NCBI GenBank assembly: GCA_023395735.1
Contig: JAEWYI010000014.1
Location: forward strand, 1 to 33,988
Direction: 5' to 3'
Source: Cyanobacteria bacterium OH_SFB_17
GTDB lineage: Bacteria; Cyanobacteriota; Vampirovibrionia; Gastranaerophilales; Gastranaerophilaceae
Length of the DNA stretch: 33,988 nucleotides
Program-made: the position numbers and the translations under genes
The notes under the pieces: model-generated
Seen by the model: the letters and a program-made list of their open reading frames with translations, nothing else
Told to the model about the DNA's origin: nothing
Databases searched by the model: none
Part shown: piece by piece, positions 32,234 through 33,988 of the stretch
Layout of the letters: every line of letters begins with the position of its first letter
How positions within the stretch are numbered: the stretch's first letter is position 1

Positions 32234-32278
32234 GTTACATTTCATAAAACTATAGTTACAAAAAAGTTTTTTTAGAAT
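32234..32278 (+). promoter_or_regulatory. Candidate regulatory region of the DUF47-pit operon
   Basis: GTTACA occurs at 32234-32239 and 32255-32260, 21 bp apart (two helical turns). Between them ATTTCAT-AAAA-CTATAGT (32239-32256) loosely resembles the Pho box CTGTCAT-AAAA-CTGTCAC. A possible -10, TAGAAT, lies at 32273-32278, 36 nt before the GTG start. Control by phosphate is suggested by the genes, not proven by this match. Confidence 0.3.
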
Positions 32279-32313
32279 ACCATGATGTTGTGTAGCAAAT
32301 TGGAGCGAAACTA

Positions 32314-32952
32314 GTGAAATTTAATATATTTGAAAAGATTTTACCACCGGAAAACAAAGTTTTTTATGATTGTTTTGAAGCCGCAGCAAAAAATTGCAAT
32401 GACGTTGCAAAACTTTTTGACGAAGCATTGATGCATGGGGTCACAGAAGAAGTGATTATCAGAGCAAAAGTTTTAAAACACAAAGGTTCAGACATAGAAA
32501 GAGAAACGATAAACAAACTCAACAATACGTTTGTAACCCCAATCGATAGAGAAGATATTCAAACTCTTGCAACAAGATTAAACAAAATCAAGAAAAAAAT
32601 CGTTCAAGCACTTATGAATTTGAACGTATACAGAATGACCAGTTTCACAGAAGAAATGCTTCAACAATCAAAAACTATATTGAAAGCAACTGACGAGCTT
32701 ACAAGAAGCGTCAGCCTTTTGAAAACAATTTCAAAAACAAAAGAAATAACCGCAAGCCACGAATCGATGAAAGAAATCGAGACATTAGGTGACGATATTC
32801 TCTACAGAGCGATGGACAAGCTTTTTTCAGGGGAATTTGAAGCAATCGAAGTTATAAAGTTAAGAGACATTTACAAGGTGTTGGAAAGTGCAATGGATAA
32901 TTGTTTTAGCGTATCAGACGCTATTTTATCAATCGCGCTTAAAAACAATTAG
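32314..32952 (+). CDS. DUF47 / PhoU-like phosphate transport regulator
   Basis: DUF47 proteins are all-helical PhoU relatives encoded next to Pit transporters and thought to control phosphate uptake. The protein has 212 aa, the family size. It shows the typical start FNIFEKILPPENKVFYDCFE, a KHKGSDIERETINKLNNTFV segment followed by PIDREDIQTLATRLNKI, which is the metal-binding E/D pattern of the family, and ends ESAMDNCFSVSDAILSIALK. The start is a GTG with GGAG 8 nt upstream. It is 5 nt before pit, so the two form an operon. Confidence 0.92.
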   Translation: MKFNIFEKILPPENKVFYDCFEAAAKNCNDVAKLFDEALMHGVTEEVIIRAKVLKHKGSDIERETINKLNNTFVTPIDREDIQTLATRLNKIKKKIVQALMNLNVYRMTSFTEEMLQQSKTILKATDELTRSVSLLKTISKTKEITASHESMKEIETLGDDILYRAMDKLFSGEFEAIEVIKLRDIYKVLESAMDNCFSVSDAILSIALKNN

Positions 32953-32957
32953 GAATT

Positions 32958-33988
32958 ATGACAATAGCAATAATTTTACTCATGTTGGTAATGATAGTAG
33001 CATTTATTTTTGAATATGTGAACGGGTTTCACGATTCAGCTAATGCGATTTCGACTGTCATATCTACCAAAGCACTCAGCCCGAGATATGCGATTTTATA
33101 CGCAGCAATGTTGGATTTTACGGGTGCATTTTTTGGAACTCACGTAGCACAAACAATCGGGGCAGGAATGGTTTCAGCCGAATCTGTGACTCAATTAGTC
33201 ATATTATGTGCACTTCTAGGCGCAGTCACTTGGAACTTGCTCACTTGGTACTTGGGTTTACCGTCAAGCTCTTCCCACGCTTTAATTGGGGGGCTTTTAG
33301 GAGCAGCTGTTGCTCACGCTTATTATCACCTTGATAAAGCTTACGAACTTATTATAAAATTACCTTCTTTTTCGATTGAGCATCCGGCTTTGTCTGTAAT
33401 CAATTCTCACAATGTCGTGTATAAAGTTTTGATACCGATGATAGCTTCTCCTATATTGGGATTTTGCGTTGGTTTTTTAGTTATATTAGTATTGCTTAAA
33501 ATATTTTATAAGATGAAACCTGAAACAATGAATAAATTATTCAGAAAACTACAGCTTTTTTCATCTGGATTTTTGGCATTCAGCCACGGCTCAAACGACG
33601 CTCAAAAAACAATGGGGATTATAACATTATCATTGTTGACTTTCGGCGTCTTAAAAGAAGAAACATTCCATATCCCTGTCTGGGTAATATGTGCTTGCGC
33701 GATGACTTTGGCACTTGGAACAATGACAGGCGGATGGAAAATTATCAAAACAATGAGCTCAAAAGTTATAAAAATGAAGCCTATTCACGGATTTTCAGTA
33801 GAAACAGCATCTGCCGGTATAATTTTAACAGCATCTCACTTCGGATTTCCTGTAAGTACAACTCACATTATTTCAACTGCGATTATGGGAGTTGGAAGTA
33901 TGGTTAAAGTTTCGGCTGTCAAGTGGGGGATTGTTAAAAACATTGTGGTAGCTTGGGTTTGTACAATTCCTGTATGCATGCTTTTATC
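32958..33988 (+). CDS. pit: Low-affinity inorganic phosphate transporter, PiT family (partial)
   Basis: PiT permeases import phosphate with protons or sodium. The frame starts at the ATG at 32958, whose ribosome binding site AGGA overlaps the DUF47 stop, and stays open to the window edge (343 codons seen; C terminus missing). The first helix leads into FEYVNGFHDSANAISTVIST, the first PiT signature. SSSSHALIGGLLGAAVAH follows, and the second half repeats the pattern with LAFSHGSNDAQKTMGIITLS and FGFPVSTTHIISTAIMGVGS. About nine to ten membrane helices are visible. The two inverted-repeat halves typical of the family are both present. Confidence 0.95.
   Translation, partial: MTIAIILLMLVMIVAFIFEYVNGFHDSANAISTVISTKALSPRYAILYAAMLDFTGAFFGTHVAQTIGAGMVSAESVTQLVILCALLGAVTWNLLTWYLGLPSSSSHALIGGLLGAAVAHAYYHLDKAYELIIKLPSFSIEHPALSVINSHNVVYKVLIPMIASPILGFCVGFLVILVLLKIFYKMKPETMNKLFRKLQLFSSGFLAFSHGSNDAQKTMGIITLSLLTFGVLKEETFHIPVWVICACAMTLALGTMTGGWKIIKTMSSKVIKMKPIHGFSVETASAGIILTASHFGFPVSTTHIISTAIMGVGSMVKVSAVKWGIVKNIVVAWVCTIPVCMLL

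Noticed and set aside
33689..33907. Plus-strand open frame near the right edge
   Set aside because: It is a wrong-frame reading inside pit, whose true frame shows PiT signatures throughout.

Overview
The window is a 34-kb piece of an AT-rich, densely packed bacterial chromosome. I assign it by inference to the non-photosynthetic sister lineage of Cyanobacteria (Vampirovibrionia/Melainabacteria), most like the gut order Gastranaerophilales. Several families are cyanobacteria-like: ThiE with an N-terminal ThiD2-type domain, an IctB/O-antigen-ligase-like protein next to a DUF4330 protein, a yggS-sepF pair and an AMIN-domain amidase. No photosynthesis gene is present. Heptose kinase, flagellar MotAB and a periplasmic-type amidase indicate a flagellated cell with an LPS-bearing envelope. 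Several lineage-type hypothetical proteins start with Asn-rich MKI/MRI-like N termini, two of them with an NFTG/NFRG element.

Layout. 1-3707 (minus): motor operon motA-motB-fliL-fliM-fliN, running off the left edge. 4090-6120 (plus): membrane-anchored TPR lytic transglycosylase, separated from metK by a strong bidirectional terminator. 6166-9476 (minus): metK, a small methyltransferase, sepF and yggS. 9767-13784 (minus): hook operon fliJ-fliK-flgD-flgE, lying behind hisS (13913-15151). 15297-18388: a TPR-like hypothetical protein, pgi and a membrane hypothetical protein. 18482-21458 (plus): envelope operon hldA-like kinase, DUF4330, O-antigen ligase/IctB-like. 21465-22642 (minus): ECF sigma factor with its membrane anti-sigma factor, divergent from thiE. 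23864-32126: an accessory-looking stretch holding lineage-type hypothetical proteins (NFTG protein, duplicated RWYD protein, 56-aa protein, GNAT-like protein, stand-alone OLD-type TOPRIM protein, papain/C39-like putative peptidase, small membrane protein) plus the cell-wall pair amiC-murI. 32314-33988 (plus): a DUF47 PhoU-like regulator and the phosphate transporter pit, cut by the right edge.

Starts and promoters. Several starts are TTG or GTG and were set by Shine-Dalgarno position: motA, fliJ, sepF, the TOPRIM protein, the C39-like protein and DUF47. Good sigma-70-like promoters (TTGnnn-N17-TATAAT) precede hisS, yggS, amiC and the 17798 gene. The hisS promoter places transcription start at the A of the ATG, suggesting a leaderless mRNA. 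I saw no tRNA, rRNA, CRISPR array or insertion sequence.

Most notable: a putative cysteine-peptidase fold in a lineage-type hypothetical protein, a FliM without the canonical CheY-binding peptide, an OLD-type TOPRIM domain without an ATPase, an anti-sigma factor with one live and one degenerate zinc finger, and two small proteins.
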